Notes: generated by a model from the letters alone, not told the origin. A stretch of DNA of 64,000 nt from GWE2-51-13 sp041736705 (GCA_041736705.1 JBGSTC010000012.1:1-64000), one strand, 5' to 3'. Positions 8,492-17,920 are shown, counted from the stretch's first letter. A program made the numbers and translations.

Positions 8492-9399
8492 TGGGGGTAA
8501 TTCCCGTCCAGGGTACTGGAGTTCGGAACGCGCAGGAACAAGCCGCCCTTCACCATTTCGAAATCGAAACGGTCGCCGCGCATCGGTTCGCCGTCGAAGG
8601 CGATATCCACATCCCCTTCGCTCTTGAGGACGAAACGGTCTGCCTTGAAGAAATGCGCCTGTTTTTCGTGTATGTGTTTCCCGCTCATGTATTTCGGAAG
8701 CAGCCGCAACACGGTCAACCAGTTGCATTCGTCGATGACGCAGATGTCGAAGTGTCCATCCTGGATGTCGGCCATCGGGGTCGGTTGGAAGCCGCCGCCG
8801 TACCAGCGTCCGTTGTTGATGACGATCAAGACCGCACGGAATTTATGGGTTCCCTCAGGCAGTTCCAAGGTCAGGTTATATGCCCGCAGTTCGGACAAGG
8901 TGATGAAAACGCTGACCAGATAGACCAGGGTGCTGGGGATCGGGAGTTTCTTGCCGATCCGCGTCGCGGTATTGTTGATTTGGGCGTCGAAACCCATGGA
9001 TGACGTATTGATGACCCTCTTCCCGTTGATGAGTCCGTGGTCGACGTGGACGTCGCGTCCTTCGATCGTATCGGCGAGCACTTTCGCCATGTCTTTCCCC
9101 TGCGCCCCCGCCATACGGAAGAAATCATTGCCGGTCCCCCCCGGGATGACGGCCATGCGGACCCCTTCGTTGAGTCCGTTCAGCACTTCGAATGCGGTTC
9201 CATCCCCGCCGACCGAATAGACGATGACGTCGTCCGCAGCCGTATAACGGGAAGTGAATTCGATGGCGGAACCATGCGCCGGCGTTTCGAGGATTTCGTA
9301 CTCGCCGGGATGGGATGCGAAGTAGGCGTGGATGAGGGGGACGATTTTTTTCGTCTTCCCTTTACCGGATACGGGGTTTACGATAAAGACATGTTTCAT
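8488..9399 (-). CDS. Diacylglycerol/lipid kinase family protein
   Basis: A 303-residue DagK/YegS-type lipid kinase. The ATP-binding motif is VGGDGTAFEVLNG near residue 63, and GGTGNDFFR follows near residue 87. The C-terminal beta-rich domain contains DIAFDGEPM. Family members phosphorylate diacylglycerol or related lipids, recycling the diacylglycerol made when lipoteichoic acid is built, so a link to the LtaS-like gene at 39972 is possible. Its place in a nag operon is unexplained. Confidence 0.85.
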   Translation of the reverse strand: MKHVFIVNPVSGKGKTKKIVPLIHAYFASHPGEYEILETPAHGSAIEFTSRYTAADDVIVYSVGGDGTAFEVLNGLNEGVRMAVIPGGTGNDFFRMAGAQGKDMAKVLADTIEGRDVHVDHGLINGKRVINTSSMGFDAQINNTATRIGKKLPIPSTLVYLVSVFITLSELRAYNLTLELPEGTHKFRAVLIVINNGRWYGGGFQPTPMADIQDGHFDICVIDECNWLTVLRLLPKYMSGKHIHEKQAHFFKADRFVLKSEGDVDIAFDGEPMRGDRFDFEMVKGGLFLRVPNSSTLDGNYPQ

Positions 9400-9420
9400 G
9401 GGTCGCTCCTTGGGGTCGGG

Positions 9421-10203
9421 CTAGTCGAGAAGACCAAGTTCCTTGACGCAGTGATATAGCCCGTCGTCTTCAATTCTACCACAAATCTTGTCCGCCGCGG
9501 CTCTGACTTCTTCACGGGCATTGCCCATCGCGACGCCGATTCCGGCGGCTTGAAGCATGGTGATGTCGTTGACCCCGTCACCGAAGGCCAAGGATGAAGA
9601 TACCGGTATTTTCCATCGTTCACATTGTTCGATCAAGGCGGTTCCTTTATTGATCCCAAGCGGTGTGATTTCGACCGTACGGACCATTTTCGTAGGGTGC
9701 GATCGCTTCAGTAGTCCGCTCAACTCTTCTTTTTGCGTATCGTCGCAGAAGACGATCATGCCGACGGACGGATCGTTATCCCACTTCTTGATCGTCGGGA
9801 TCGTGCGGTAGAGATAGTGGAAGATCTCGTTGTGTTGGTCGGAGGTCCGCTCGTCGAAATACCCTTCGGTTCCGGTCGAATAACGCACGACCAGATCATG
9901 TTTTCGGGCATAGTCGATGGCGATCTTCACATCCTCCGGGTCGATGGTATGGACGGTGCGGACGCCGTTCTCGATCAACACCGAACCGGCGGACCAAAGC
10001 AGCGCATCCATCATGTCGATGAAATCGGATGGGAGATGGATCGTTTCTTCGGGGGTGCGGCTACTAAGCAGACAAAGCTTGATCCCGTTATGTTTCAAGC
10101 GGTTTAAGGCAAGATAGGTCGTGGCGGGGACTTCGTAGCGATCATGGCGGAAGGTCGTTCCATCCACATCGACGAAAACCGCCCGGATCTCGGACGGTTC
10201 CAT
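9421..10203 (-). CDS. Cof-type HAD phosphatase
   Basis: A 260-residue HAD hydrolase with the nucleophile motif DVDGTTF near residue 12, a Thr motif (LLSSRTPEE), and FGDGVNDITML near the C-terminus. It is only weakly similar to the Cof protein at 6074, so it is not a recent duplicate. It starts one base after the nagA stop, which suggests co-translation. A sugar phosphate linked to amino-sugar use is a reasonable guess for substrate. Confidence 0.84.
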   Translation of the reverse strand: MEPSEIRAVFVDVDGTTFRHDRYEVPATTYLALNRLKHNGIKLCLLSSRTPEETIHLPSDFIDMMDALLWSAGSVLIENGVRTVHTIDPEDVKIAIDYARKHDLVVRYSTGTEGYFDERTSDQHNEIFHYLYRTIPTIKKWDNDPSVGMIVFCDDTQKEELSGLLKRSHPTKMVRTVEITPLGINKGTALIEQCERWKIPVSSSLAFGDGVNDITMLQAAGIGVAMGNAREEVRAAADKICGRIEDDGLYHCVKELGLLD

Positions 10204-10204
10204 G

Positions 10205-11359
10205 TTACCCTTGAAACGCTTTCTTCAGTTGGGCTTGTCCGCGGACGAACGTTTCCAACACATCGTAGTTATCGGCCAAAACGACCAGGTCGGCGTCGTA
10301 TCCGGCGACGATCTTCCCTTTTCGGTCATCCACGCGCAAAGCGCGGGCTGGGTTGATCGTACAGGCGTTGATCGCCGCATCCAGCGGAACGTAGGCTTTT
10401 TCGATGAGGTTCTGTAAACCGCGGTTGAAGCGCAGCGTACTGCCGGCCAGGGTGTTGGTCCCGTAGAGATAGGCCGACCCGTTGGTCTTGATTTCGATCT
10501 GATGTCCGCCTAGGAAATATTCCCCCGGACCATGGCCTTTCATGCAGAGGGAATCGGTGATCATGATGACATGGTCCTTCCCTTTCGCCGTCATGAAGTT
10601 ATTGATGGCCGGCCAGACCACATGGTTGCCGTCGGGTATGATTTCGCCGTAGACTTCGCGTACGCGCAACGCCGCGCCGACCAGGCCGGGTTCGCGGTGG
10701 TTGAACGCCGACATCCCGTTGAAGACGTGGGTCATGCTGGTGGCGCCGTTGGCGATGCCCATCAAGGCTTCGTCATAGGTCGCACCGCTATGTCCGATCG
10801 AAATCGTGACCCCGTGTTGGGACGCGTAATGGGTCAGTTCGAAACCGGGATCGGTCTCGGTGGACATCGTCATGTATTTGATCAGTCCTTTGGCCGCCTT
10901 CTGGTACCGTTTGAACTGTTCGACATCCGGATTCACGATGAACTCGGGCGGTTGCGCCCCTTTGAATTTCATATTCAGATACGGTCCTTCGAAATGGACA
11001 CCCAGGATTTCAGCCCCCGTGTACCCTTCTTCGACGACCTTTGCGACATTCTTCAACGCTTTGGTTAATACTTCCTCCCCTTGGGTGACCGTCGTGGGCA
11101 GAAAGGACGTGATCCCTTCTTCCGTGATCCCTTTGGCGAAAAGACGCAAGCCTTCTTCGGTGGCGTCGTTGGTGTCGAACCCGAACGCGCCATGCGTATG
11201 CACATCGATCATCCCGGGGATGATCCGCGCATCGCCGACATCCAGATCCGCCCCTCCTTCTAGATAAGGGGCTATGCTTTTGATTTTTGTACCTTCGATC
11301 TCGATCATCGCGGGAATGAACTGACCGGCGATCCAGATTCGTTTGCTTTGGATTTTCAT
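10205..11359 (-). CDS. nagA: N-acetylglucosamine-6-phosphate deacetylase
   Basis: Removes acetate from N-acetylglucosamine-6-phosphate, giving the NagB substrate. The 384-residue amidohydrolase shows GMIDVHTHGAFGFDT (metal-binding HxH), HFEGPYLN, SIGHSGATYDEA, THVFNGMSAF and the catalytic Asp in MITDSLCMKG. The start was set at MKIQSKRIW, preceded by CGAGGAGGG; upstream Met codons lie before the predicted promoter. It is the first gene of a six-gene operon. Confidence 0.95.
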   Translation of the reverse strand: MKIQSKRIWIAGQFIPAMIEIEGTKIKSIAPYLEGGADLDVGDARIIPGMIDVHTHGAFGFDTNDATEEGLRLFAKGITEEGITSFLPTTVTQGEEVLTKALKNVAKVVEEGYTGAEILGVHFEGPYLNMKFKGAQPPEFIVNPDVEQFKRYQKAAKGLIKYMTMSTETDPGFELTHYASQHGVTISIGHSGATYDEALMGIANGATSMTHVFNGMSAFNHREPGLVGAALRVREVYGEIIPDGNHVVWPAINNFMTAKGKDHVIMITDSLCMKGHGPGEYFLGGHQIEIKTNGSAYLYGTNTLAGSTLRFNRGLQNLIEKAYVPLDAAINACTINPARALRVDDRKGKIVAGYDADLVVLADNYDVLETFVRGQAQLKKAFQG

Positions 11360-11378
11360 TGTATCCCTCCTCGTCATT

Positions 11379-11407
11379 ATTCTACCTTTTCTCGCATTGA
11401 ATATCAA
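11379..11407 (-). promoter_or_regulatory. Promoter of the nagA operon
   Basis: On the minus strand TTGATA (11402-11407) and TAGAAT (11379-11384) are exactly 17 bases apart. Transcription would start about 13 bases before the nagA ATG, leaving a very short leader. Confidence 0.75.
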
Positions 11408-11448
11408 ACAATATGGATAGTTTTTGGATATTTTATGCGAAACAGGAT

Positions 11449-11480
11449 AAAAAAAGGAAATCATTTCGAATATGATTTCC
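11449..11480 (-). terminator. Terminator of ygiQ
   Basis: Stem GGAAATCAT / ATGATTTCC (11456-11464 and 11472-11480) with a 7-base loop, followed on the minus strand by TTTTTTTATCC. The hairpin includes the last codons and stop of ygiQ. Confidence 0.88.
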
Positions 11481-13317
11481 TGGGGTTCTTCGTTTCTCCT
11501 GGTTTTTTATAGCCGGTATTCTTGCGGAGTTCCGCTTCTTTCAAGGGCTTGATCAGGCAATGCTTATCGAAGCCGACCAGATCCAGCCGACCCGCGACTT
11601 TCAAGGCTTCAAAGACCAGGCGTTGGTTCTGCGGATAGGTGAATTGCATCAACACGCGCTGATAGGTTTTGTCTTTGGTGGTCTTGGCGACATAGATCGG
11701 TTTCTTGGTGAAGGGGTCTTTTTCGGTGTAATACATGCAGGTGCTGATCGTAAAGGGCGTCGGATAGAAATCCTGCACTTGCTGGGGCGTATGCCCGATT
11801 TTTTTCAGATACAGCGCCAGTTCGATCGCCGCGTTCAGATCGCTACCCGGATGGGAACTCATCAGATAGGGGACCAGATATTGGTTCTTGCCGAACTGTT
11901 TGTTTTTCTCTTCATATTTCTTCACGAACGCTTCGTAGAGTTGTCTGCGCGGTTTCCCCATCGCATCCAACACCTTATCGTTGATGTGCTCCGGCGCGAC
12001 TTTGAGTTGACCTGAAATATGATGCTGGACCAGTTCGTCGAAGAACGCGTCGTTCTTGTCGTACATGAGATAATCGTAGCGGATGCCCGAACGGATGAAC
12101 ACTTTCTTCACTTTCGGGAGGGCGCGCAGTTCGCGCAAGACCGATAGGTATTCGTCATGGGTCACGTTCAGGTTGGCGCAGGCTTTGGGATGCAGGCATT
12201 CCTTATGCAGACAAACGCCGTGTTCCAACTGCTTCTCGCAGGAAGGTTGGTGGAAATTGGCGGTCGGACCGCCCACGTCGTGGATGTATCCTTTGAATTC
12301 CTTCATCTCCGTGATTTTTTTGGCTTCTTCGACCAAGGATTCCTTACTGCGCGAGGTGATGACCCGTCCTTGATGGGCGGTCAAGGCACAGAAGGTGCAC
12401 GAACCGAAACAACCTCGGTTACTCATCAGGGAGAATTGGATTTCTTCCACGGCTGGGATGTAGGTATAGCTCGGGTGGAATTTACGGGCGAAGGGCAGAC
12501 TGTAGACCCAGTCCATCTCCGAACGTTTCAAGGGAAATGCCGGCGGGTTCTGGACGACTTTCCACGCCCCGTAGTCTTCAAGCAAGGGTTTGGCGAGGAT
12601 CGCGTCCATGTTTTTATACTGGATCGCGAAACTATCCGAGTACTTGTCCTTGTCTTTCTTGACTTCAATGAAACTTGGTAAACGGATCATATCGTCGGAA
12701 AACGGTCCGTCCTTCGTCTTGTAGACGGTACCGCGGATGTAAGTGATGTCTTTGATCGCCAACCCGCTACGCATCGCTTCCGCGATTTCCACGATCGTGT
12801 TCTCGGCCATCCCGTAGACCAAGAGGTCGGCCCCGGCATCGATCAGGATGGAGGATCGCACTTTATCGTCCCAATAGTCATAGTGCGACAAGCGGCGAAG
12901 GCTCGCTTCGATGCCGCCAAGAATGATGGCGGAATCGGGATAAAGACGGCGTAGGTTTTGCGAGTAGACGATGGTGGCACGGTCGGGACGCTTCCCCATC
13001 TCGCCTTTATCGGTATAGTTGTCCTTATCGCGGCGTTTACGGCTGACGGTATAATGGTTCACCATCGAATCGATGTTGCCGGCCGTCACCAAAAACCCCA
13101 AGGTCGGCTTGGGGAAACGGGTGAAGTCGACATCGCTCTTCCAGTCAGGTTGCGCAAGGATGGCGATTTTGAAATTCATCGCTTCCAGGACACGGCCGAT
13201 GATCGCCGTACCAAACGATGGATGGTCGACATAGGCGTCGCCGCTGACCAAGACGAAATCCGGGGCTTCCCAGCCTCGTTCATTCAAATCTTCAACACTG
13301 ATCGGTAGAAATTCCAT
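11461..13317 (-). CDS. ygiQ: YgiQ family radical SAM protein (UPF0313)
   Basis: A 618-residue radical S-adenosylmethionine protein. The [4Fe-4S] motif CFGSCTFC is near residue 305, after a cobalamin-domain-like N-terminal half. A further Cys cluster (CEKQLEHGVCLHKECLHPKA) is present and the C-terminal tail is basic. The family is widespread but its substrate is not established. It starts about 12 bases after the pduL terminator hairpin, so it is either read through from pduL or has a promoter inside that gene. Confidence 0.9.
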   Translation of the reverse strand: MEFLPISVEDLNERGWEAPDFVLVSGDAYVDHPSFGTAIIGRVLEAMNFKIAILAQPDWKSDVDFTRFPKPTLGFLVTAGNIDSMVNHYTVSRKRRDKDNYTDKGEMGKRPDRATIVYSQNLRRLYPDSAIILGGIEASLRRLSHYDYWDDKVRSSILIDAGADLLVYGMAENTIVEIAEAMRSGLAIKDITYIRGTVYKTKDGPFSDDMIRLPSFIEVKKDKDKYSDSFAIQYKNMDAILAKPLLEDYGAWKVVQNPPAFPLKRSEMDWVYSLPFARKFHPSYTYIPAVEEIQFSLMSNRGCFGSCTFCALTAHQGRVITSRSKESLVEEAKKITEMKEFKGYIHDVGGPTANFHQPSCEKQLEHGVCLHKECLHPKACANLNVTHDEYLSVLRELRALPKVKKVFIRSGIRYDYLMYDKNDAFFDELVQHHISGQLKVAPEHINDKVLDAMGKPRRQLYEAFVKKYEEKNKQFGKNQYLVPYLMSSHPGSDLNAAIELALYLKKIGHTPQQVQDFYPTPFTISTCMYYTEKDPFTKKPIYVAKTTKDKTYQRVLMQFTYPQNQRLVFEALKVAGRLDLVGFDKHCLIKPLKEAELRKNTGYKKPGETKNPRKSYSK

Positions 13318-13329
13318 GGGGTACCTCCG

Positions 13330-13356
13330 AGAAAAAAGCCGTGGAAACGGCTTCGA
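13330..13356 (-). terminator. Hairpin terminator between pduL and ygiQ
   Basis: Stem AAGCCGT / ACGGCTT (13336-13342 and 13347-13353) followed on the minus strand by TTTTTTC. The T-run leads straight into the ygiQ ribosome site, so this may act as a partial terminator. Confidence 0.75.
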
Positions 13357-13359
13357 TGA

Positions 13360-13938
13360 TTAAACTAAGACTTCTCCAAGCGCGCTGCCGCTGATTCCCG
13401 CGGCGTTGGCTTCATCGGTATCGATATGCATCGCCGGCGCGAACTGGTCGCTGACACGGATGACCACGTCCCCGAAGGTCGTCGAACGATCGTCGGTAAC
13501 GACTTTGACGCTGACGATCTGCTTATCGCTGACATTGTAATAGGCGGCGTTTTCAGGGGTAAGGTGGATATGGCGTTTGGCGGCGATGACGCCTTCGCTC
13601 AATTCGACTTGACCTTTCGGACCGACCAGGACACAGCCCTTGGTTCCCGCGATCAAACCGGACTCGCGGATGATCGCCTGGACGCCCATCGAACGGGCAT
13701 CGGTCAGGGAGACTTCGACTTGGGATGCCTTACGGACAGGTCCCAAGATCGTGACGTTCTTGATCGTCCCTTTCGGACCGACCAGATCGACTTTTTCTTC
13801 GGCGGCGTATTGCCCCGGTTGCGATAACATTTTTTTAGGCGTCAGGGCATGACCTTGACCAAACAACGTTTCAAGATCGGCTTGGGTGACATGGACGTGA
13901 CGGGCGGAGACTTCCACCAATACTTTTTCTTTTTCCAT
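13360..13938 (-). CDS. pduL: Phosphate propanoyltransferase / acetyl phosphotransferase (PduL)
   Basis: Interconverts acyl-CoA and acyl-phosphate. The 192-residue protein has the two PduL half-barrels with zinc-site histidines in VSARHVHVT (near residue 10) and AAKRHIHLTPE. It carries no microcompartment targeting extension and no shell genes are nearby, so it is probably a housekeeping phosphotransacetylase for acetate/ATP production. The start was set at MEKEKVLVE after a GAGGTACC site; an upstream Met lies before the promoter. Confidence 0.92.
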   Translation of the reverse strand: MEKEKVLVEVSARHVHVTQADLETLFGQGHALTPKKMLSQPGQYAAEEKVDLVGPKGTIKNVTILGPVRKASQVEVSLTDARSMGVQAIIRESGLIAGTKGCVLVGPKGQVELSEGVIAAKRHIHLTPENAAYYNVSDKQIVSVKVVTDDRSTTFGDVVIRVSDQFAPAMHIDTDEANAAGISGSALGEVLV

Positions 13939-13958
13939 AGGGTACCTCGTTTCAACGC

Positions 13959-13991
13959 CTCTATTATAGAGAAGCTTGGTCAAATACGCAA
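13959..13991 (-). promoter_or_regulatory. Promoter of pduL
   Basis: On the minus strand TTGCGT (13986-13991) and TATAAT (13963-13968) are 17 bases apart. A short palindrome CTCTATTATAGAG (13959-13971) covers the -10. Confidence 0.65.
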
Positions 13992-14104
13992 GTTGGATGC
14001 GGATTTTCACAACTCAAACGCGAAAAAGCGGGCATGAGTGGATGAATCGGTGGAAGAGGATGGGGAATCGGCGTAAAATGGAGGCAAAGAATGGGGTGCG
14101 GAAG

Positions 14105-14836
14105 ATGAAATGGATGGATCGTTGGTTTCGAAAAATCGAGGAAGAGGAGAAACCCGTCTTGTATTGCGTGCATGGCTTCGGGGTTCGCAGGACGGTCGAG
14201 TTCGCCCGTTTGGTCGATTACTTCCGACCCTTGGGTTATACGGTCGTGACGCCGGAATTATTCGATCAGACCGATGAGACGGATATCGACGCTACACGTT
14301 GGATCAAACGCGCCGAGGATGGCTTGGTAAAACTGCTCGATCAAAAGAAAACGGTCTGGCTCTTGGGATACTCGATGGGCGGGGTCATCGCGTCGAAACT
14401 GGCGTCGCTTTATCCGGTCGAACGTTTGGTGTTGCTTGCCCCGGCGTTTGATTACCTGAGCGTCAAAGCCGTCATGGATAAGGTCGAAGGCGTGGCGAGG
14501 GCCATCATCCGTCAACCCGAGAAAAACAAATCGGAGTTCCCGCCGTTTCCCGAATCCTTCAGTAACGTGTTCCGCGACGTGGTGTCGCTATGTAAAGAAT
14601 CGATCTCTCAGGTGTATTGCCCCGTCTTGATCCTGCATGGTTCCAGCGACCAGACCATCCCGGTCCGCAGCAGCGAATGGGCGTATTCGAAAATCAGCCA
14701 TCAAGACCGACTGCTGCTGGTCATCGAAGGCGCCCCGCATCGGATGCTGGATGAGGAGGGCTTGAATCAGGATATCCTGAAAATCATCCACGACTTTTAT
14801 AAAAAGGAAATCATAAAGGAAAGCACCCGGCGGTAA
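14105..14836 (+). CDS. Alpha/beta hydrolase
   Basis: A 243-residue serine hydrolase. CVHGFGVRR near the N-terminus supplies the oxyanion hole. The nucleophile elbow is GYSMGG, the acid is in LHGSSDQTIP, and the base His is in GAPHRML. It resembles small carboxylesterases and lysophospholipases; the substrate is unknown. Start choice is uncertain: the ATG at 14105 gives the usual length, but an in-frame GTG at 14096 has a GGAGG upstream at rather long spacing, and earlier Met codons exist. It is a lone plus-strand gene among minus-strand operons. Confidence 0.8.
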   Translation: MKWMDRWFRKIEEEEKPVLYCVHGFGVRRTVEFARLVDYFRPLGYTVVTPELFDQTDETDIDATRWIKRAEDGLVKLLDQKKTVWLLGYSMGGVIASKLASLYPVERLVLLAPAFDYLSVKAVMDKVEGVARAIIRQPEKNKSEFPPFPESFSNVFRDVVSLCKESISQVYCPVLILHGSSDQTIPVRSSEWAYSKISHQDRLLLVIEGAPHRMLDEEGLNQDILKIIHDFYKKEIIKESTRR

Positions 14837-14846
14837 CGGGTGCTTT
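14820..14846. terminator. Hairpin at the end of the hydrolase gene
   Basis: Stem AAAGCACCCG / CGGGTGCTTT spans the hydrolase stop codon. T-tails are modest on both strands. It lies between convergent genes (hydrolase and oppF), so it may serve both directions. Confidence 0.6.
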
Positions 14847-14890
14847 CTGATTTAGCCTACCGACCCCAAGTTTTCGTTAGGAGGACGAAA

Positions 14891-15832
14891 TTACTTCAGG
14901 AACAAGGAATAGTCGTTCTGCTGCCATCGCGAGAACTCCTCATCGGTAGCTAAGATGGAATGGGTGTTAGAGAGTTGGCGGATCGTGCCGATGTTGTAAT
15001 CGACGCCGCCTTTGAGATAGACGAAGCGTTTGCGGTCTTTCTCCGCGTCCGGGTCGGGATGCGGGATCGCCGACAAGAGCGATTTCGTGTAGGGATGCAA
15101 GGGATGTTCGTAGATGTCCTCCACGGTTCCCATTTCGACGATGTGCCCCAGATGCATGACGGCGACACGGTCGGAGAGATAACGCACCATCGACAGGTCA
15201 TGGGCGATGAACATGTAGGTCAAACCATGTTCTTTCTGCAGGCGCCGCATCAGGTTGATAACCTGCGCCTGAATTGAAACGTCGAGGGCGGAGATGATTT
15301 CGTCGCAGATGATGAAACGAGGTTCCATGATCAAGGCGCGGGCGACGCCGATGCGTTGTCTTTGCCCGCCGGAAAACTGATGCGGGTAACGGGTGAGGTG
15401 ATCTTCGCTCAAACCGACCGACTTCAAAACTTTCAGCACCTTATTCAGTCTTTCGTTCTTGTCGCCCGAAAGATGGTTGATGTCCAGTCCGAACGCCACC
15501 GCGTCCAACACTTTCTTACGCGGGTTCAACGATGCCATGGGATCTTGGAAAATCATCTGCATATTCTTGCGTAGGAATTTACGTGAATCGGAGTTCAGTT
15601 TCCCTCCGATCTCCTTGCCCATGAACGTTACGCTTCCGCTGTGGGCGTCGTAGATGCGGATCAAGGTTCTTCCCAAGGTCGACTTCCCCGACCCCGATTC
15701 CCCGACCACGCTGAAGGTTTCCCCTTCGTTGATGTGGAAGGAGACGTCGTCGACAGCCCGTATCGTCGTATGGCGGTCGATGCGGAAGAACTGGGACAGG
15801 TTTTTCACTTCGAGTAATACGTTGGCACTCAT
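14891..15832 (-). CDS. oppF: Oligopeptide ABC transporter ATPase
   Basis: The second ATPase of the peptide importer, 313 residues. Walker A is GESGSGKSTLG, the signature is FSGGQRQRIGVARAL, and Walker B is FIICDEIISALD. The C-terminal oligopeptide/dipeptide extension begins at HPLHPYTKSLLSAIPHPDP. It works as a dimer with OppD below the OppB/OppC channel. The start overlaps the oppD stop by four bases. It is the last gene of oppABCDF. Confidence 0.94.
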   Translation of the reverse strand: MSANVLLEVKNLSQFFRIDRHTTIRAVDDVSFHINEGETFSVVGESGSGKSTLGRTLIRIYDAHSGSVTFMGKEIGGKLNSDSRKFLRKNMQMIFQDPMASLNPRKKVLDAVAFGLDINHLSGDKNERLNKVLKVLKSVGLSEDHLTRYPHQFSGGQRQRIGVARALIMEPRFIICDEIISALDVSIQAQVINLMRRLQKEHGLTYMFIAHDLSMVRYLSDRVAVMHLGHIVEMGTVEDIYEHPLHPYTKSLLSAIPHPDPDAEKDRKRFVYLKGGVDYNIGTIRQLSNTHSILATDEEFSRWQQNDYSLFLK

Positions 15833-16917
15833 TCTTGCGACCTCCGTTCATTGAAGGCGGCGATGCGTTTCGCCAAGACCAAGGGCATGTCCACTTTCGG
15901 TGCCGATGGATGAAGCAACCAACTCGCGGCGAAATGCGTGTCGCTGATTTGAAACATCGGGGGTTGTTCCTCGAAATCGATCTCCAACGCATATTCGCTC
16001 CGATAGGCGAAGGCGTCCCCTTTGGGAGGGTTGATCAAGTTCGGGGGCGTCCCCGGGATGGAGTAGATTTCTTCATCTTGTCCGTCAAGAGACGGGATAC
16101 TGGAAAGCAAACCCCAGGTATAGGGATGACGGGGATCGTAATAGATTTCCGAAGCCAAACCTTCCTCCACGATTTTCCCGGCATACATGACGGCGACCCG
16201 GTCGGCCACGTTGGCGACGACACCCAGGTCATGCGTGATGAAGATGATGGAGACCCCGGTCTTTTTTTGGAGGTCCTTAATGAGTTCGAGGATCTGCGAC
16301 TGGATGGTGACATCCAGGGCGGTGGTGGGTTCGTCGGCGATGAGGACGTCGGGTTCGCACGCCAAGGCGATGGCGATGACGACGCGTTGACGCATCCCGC
16401 CCGAGAGTTGGTGGGGATATTGTTTCACCCTCTTTTCGGGTTGTTCAATCCCGACCAAATCGAGAAGTTCAATCGTCTTCGCTATCGCTTCCTTCTTCGA
16501 AGCGACTTTTTTATGTTCAAGCATGCTTTCCATGATTTGTTTCCCGATCGTCATCGTCGGATCGAGGGAGGTCATCGGATCTTGGAAAATGATTGCGATC
16601 CTGGATCCCCGGACATTCTTCTGCATATATTTCTTGTCTTTTTTGGTCAGGTCGACGATCTCGTCATCCTTCCCTGGTCGGGAAGTACGAAACAAGATTT
16701 CGCCTTTCCCTAGAAAACCGTTGTCGTCGATCATCCCGAGGATGGCTTTGGTCGTGACGGATTTCCCCGATCCCGATTCACCGACGATCGCCAAGGTTTC
16801 CCCTTGGTTAAGATGGAAAGTGATGTCGCGGATGACATGGTTCACTTCCGTTCCAAGACGGAAGGAAAGGTCGAGATGGTTGACTTCCAAGATTCTGTTT
16901 TTTTCCATGACGTGCAC
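15829..16917 (-). CDS. oppD: Oligopeptide ABC transporter ATPase
   Basis: The first ATPase of the peptide importer, 362 residues. Walker A is GESGSGKSVTT, the signature is LSGGMRQRVVIAIAL, Walker B is VLIADEPTTALD, and the OppD-type C-terminal segment is DPRHPYTWGLLSSIPSL. Family members hydrolyse ATP to drive peptide uptake. The start abuts the oppC stop, and translation is probably coupled in the operon. Confidence 0.94.
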   Translation of the reverse strand: MHVMEKNRILEVNHLDLSFRLGTEVNHVIRDITFHLNQGETLAIVGESGSGKSVTTKAILGMIDDNGFLGKGEILFRTSRPGKDDEIVDLTKKDKKYMQKNVRGSRIAIIFQDPMTSLDPTMTIGKQIMESMLEHKKVASKKEAIAKTIELLDLVGIEQPEKRVKQYPHQLSGGMRQRVVIAIALACEPDVLIADEPTTALDVTIQSQILELIKDLQKKTGVSIIFITHDLGVVANVADRVAVMYAGKIVEEGLASEIYYDPRHPYTWGLLSSIPSLDGQDEEIYSIPGTPPNLINPPKGDAFAYRSEYALEIDFEEQPPMFQISDTHFAASWLLHPSAPKVDMPLVLAKRIAAFNERRSQE

Positions 16918-17919
16918 CTAAAATCCTTTCATCTTCGGGTCGAACGCATCGCGCAACCCATCGGCGATCAGGTTGAAACTCAACATCAGCACCGACAAGA
17001 CGACGGTCGGGAAAATGACCAGATGGGGGTGGGTGATCATCGCACGGTACCCATCCGCGATCAAGACGCCCAATGATGCCAAAGGAGGCTGCAAGCCCAA
17101 CCCGATGAACGCCAGGAAGGATTCATAGAAGATGGCGTTGGGGATCGAAAACATCGTCATGACGATGATTTGTCCGATGATGTTGGGTAACAATTCCTTA
17201 AATAAGATGACAAACGAACTCGCACCGAGAGTCTTTGCGGCAAGGATGAACTCGTGTTCCTTCATTTTCAGAACTTGCGAACGGACGACGCGGCTCATCG
17301 AGATCCAGCCTGTGATCATCAAGGCCAGGATGATCGAAACCATGCCGGGTTTTAGAACCAACACGAACAAAGTGACGACGACAAGATTGGGGATTCCGGA
17401 GAGGATCTCGACGATGCGTTGCATCACCATGTCGACCTTTCCCCCGAAGAATCCGGAGACCATGCCGTAACCGATCCCGATGACCATGTCGATGCCGACG
17501 GCGACCATCGCGATATAAAAACTGATGCGCGTCCCCATCCAGACGCGGTCCCAAAGGTCGCGTCCCAAGACGTCGGTCCCAAACCAGAAATAGTCGTCGG
17601 TGAACCCTTTTTCGATATAGGGGTTGTAGTTCCCTTCCGATCCGTTGAAGATCCCGAGTTTCTCCAGAAACGGAACGCGGGGCGGTAGATTGATGTGGAT
17701 CTTATCCAAGACGTTGTAGGCATGTTCGTTGATGTAGGGTCCGATCAGCGCGAACAGGAAAATCACGGCGATGGCGATCAGTCCGACCAACGCCCCTTTG
17801 TTTTTCGTGAACCGGCGCCAGGCATCCTTGAGAAAAGGCGTGGTCGATCCGACCAGCATTTCCTGTTGCTTGGAGTCGCGAAGCTGGACGCGGTTAAAAC
17901 GTTCTTTTCGATCGTCCAT
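16918..17919 (-). CDS. oppC: Oligopeptide ABC transporter permease
   Basis: A 333-residue membrane subunit. It has an N-terminal cytoplasmic stretch, one membrane helix near residue 45, a large extracytosolic loop, then the permease core with an EAA-type loop (AAKTLGASSFVILFKELLPN). The start was moved to MDDRKERFN, which follows AAGGGAGGG. It begins one base after oppB ends. It forms the channel with OppB. Confidence 0.93.
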   Translation of the reverse strand: MDDRKERFNRVQLRDSKQQEMLVGSTTPFLKDAWRRFTKNKGALVGLIAIAVIFLFALIGPYINEHAYNVLDKIHINLPPRVPFLEKLGIFNGSEGNYNPYIEKGFTDDYFWFGTDVLGRDLWDRVWMGTRISFYIAMVAVGIDMVIGIGYGMVSGFFGGKVDMVMQRIVEILSGIPNLVVVTLFVLVLKPGMVSIILALMITGWISMSRVVRSQVLKMKEHEFILAAKTLGASSFVILFKELLPNIIGQIIVMTMFSIPNAIFYESFLAFIGLGLQPPLASLGVLIADGYRAMITHPHLVIFPTVVLSVLMLSFNLIADGLRDAFDPKMKGF

Positions 17920-17920
17920 C

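Noticed and set aside
8492..8728. N-terminal extension of the mutarotase-like gene
   Set aside because: It overlaps the lipid kinase gene out of frame and lacks family similarity. The ATGA overlap at 8488-8491 is the normal junction.
13360..13938. Part of a bacterial microcompartment locus
   Set aside because: PduL alone, without targeting extension, shell proteins or diol/ethanolamine enzymes nearby, indicates a housekeeping phosphotransacetylase.
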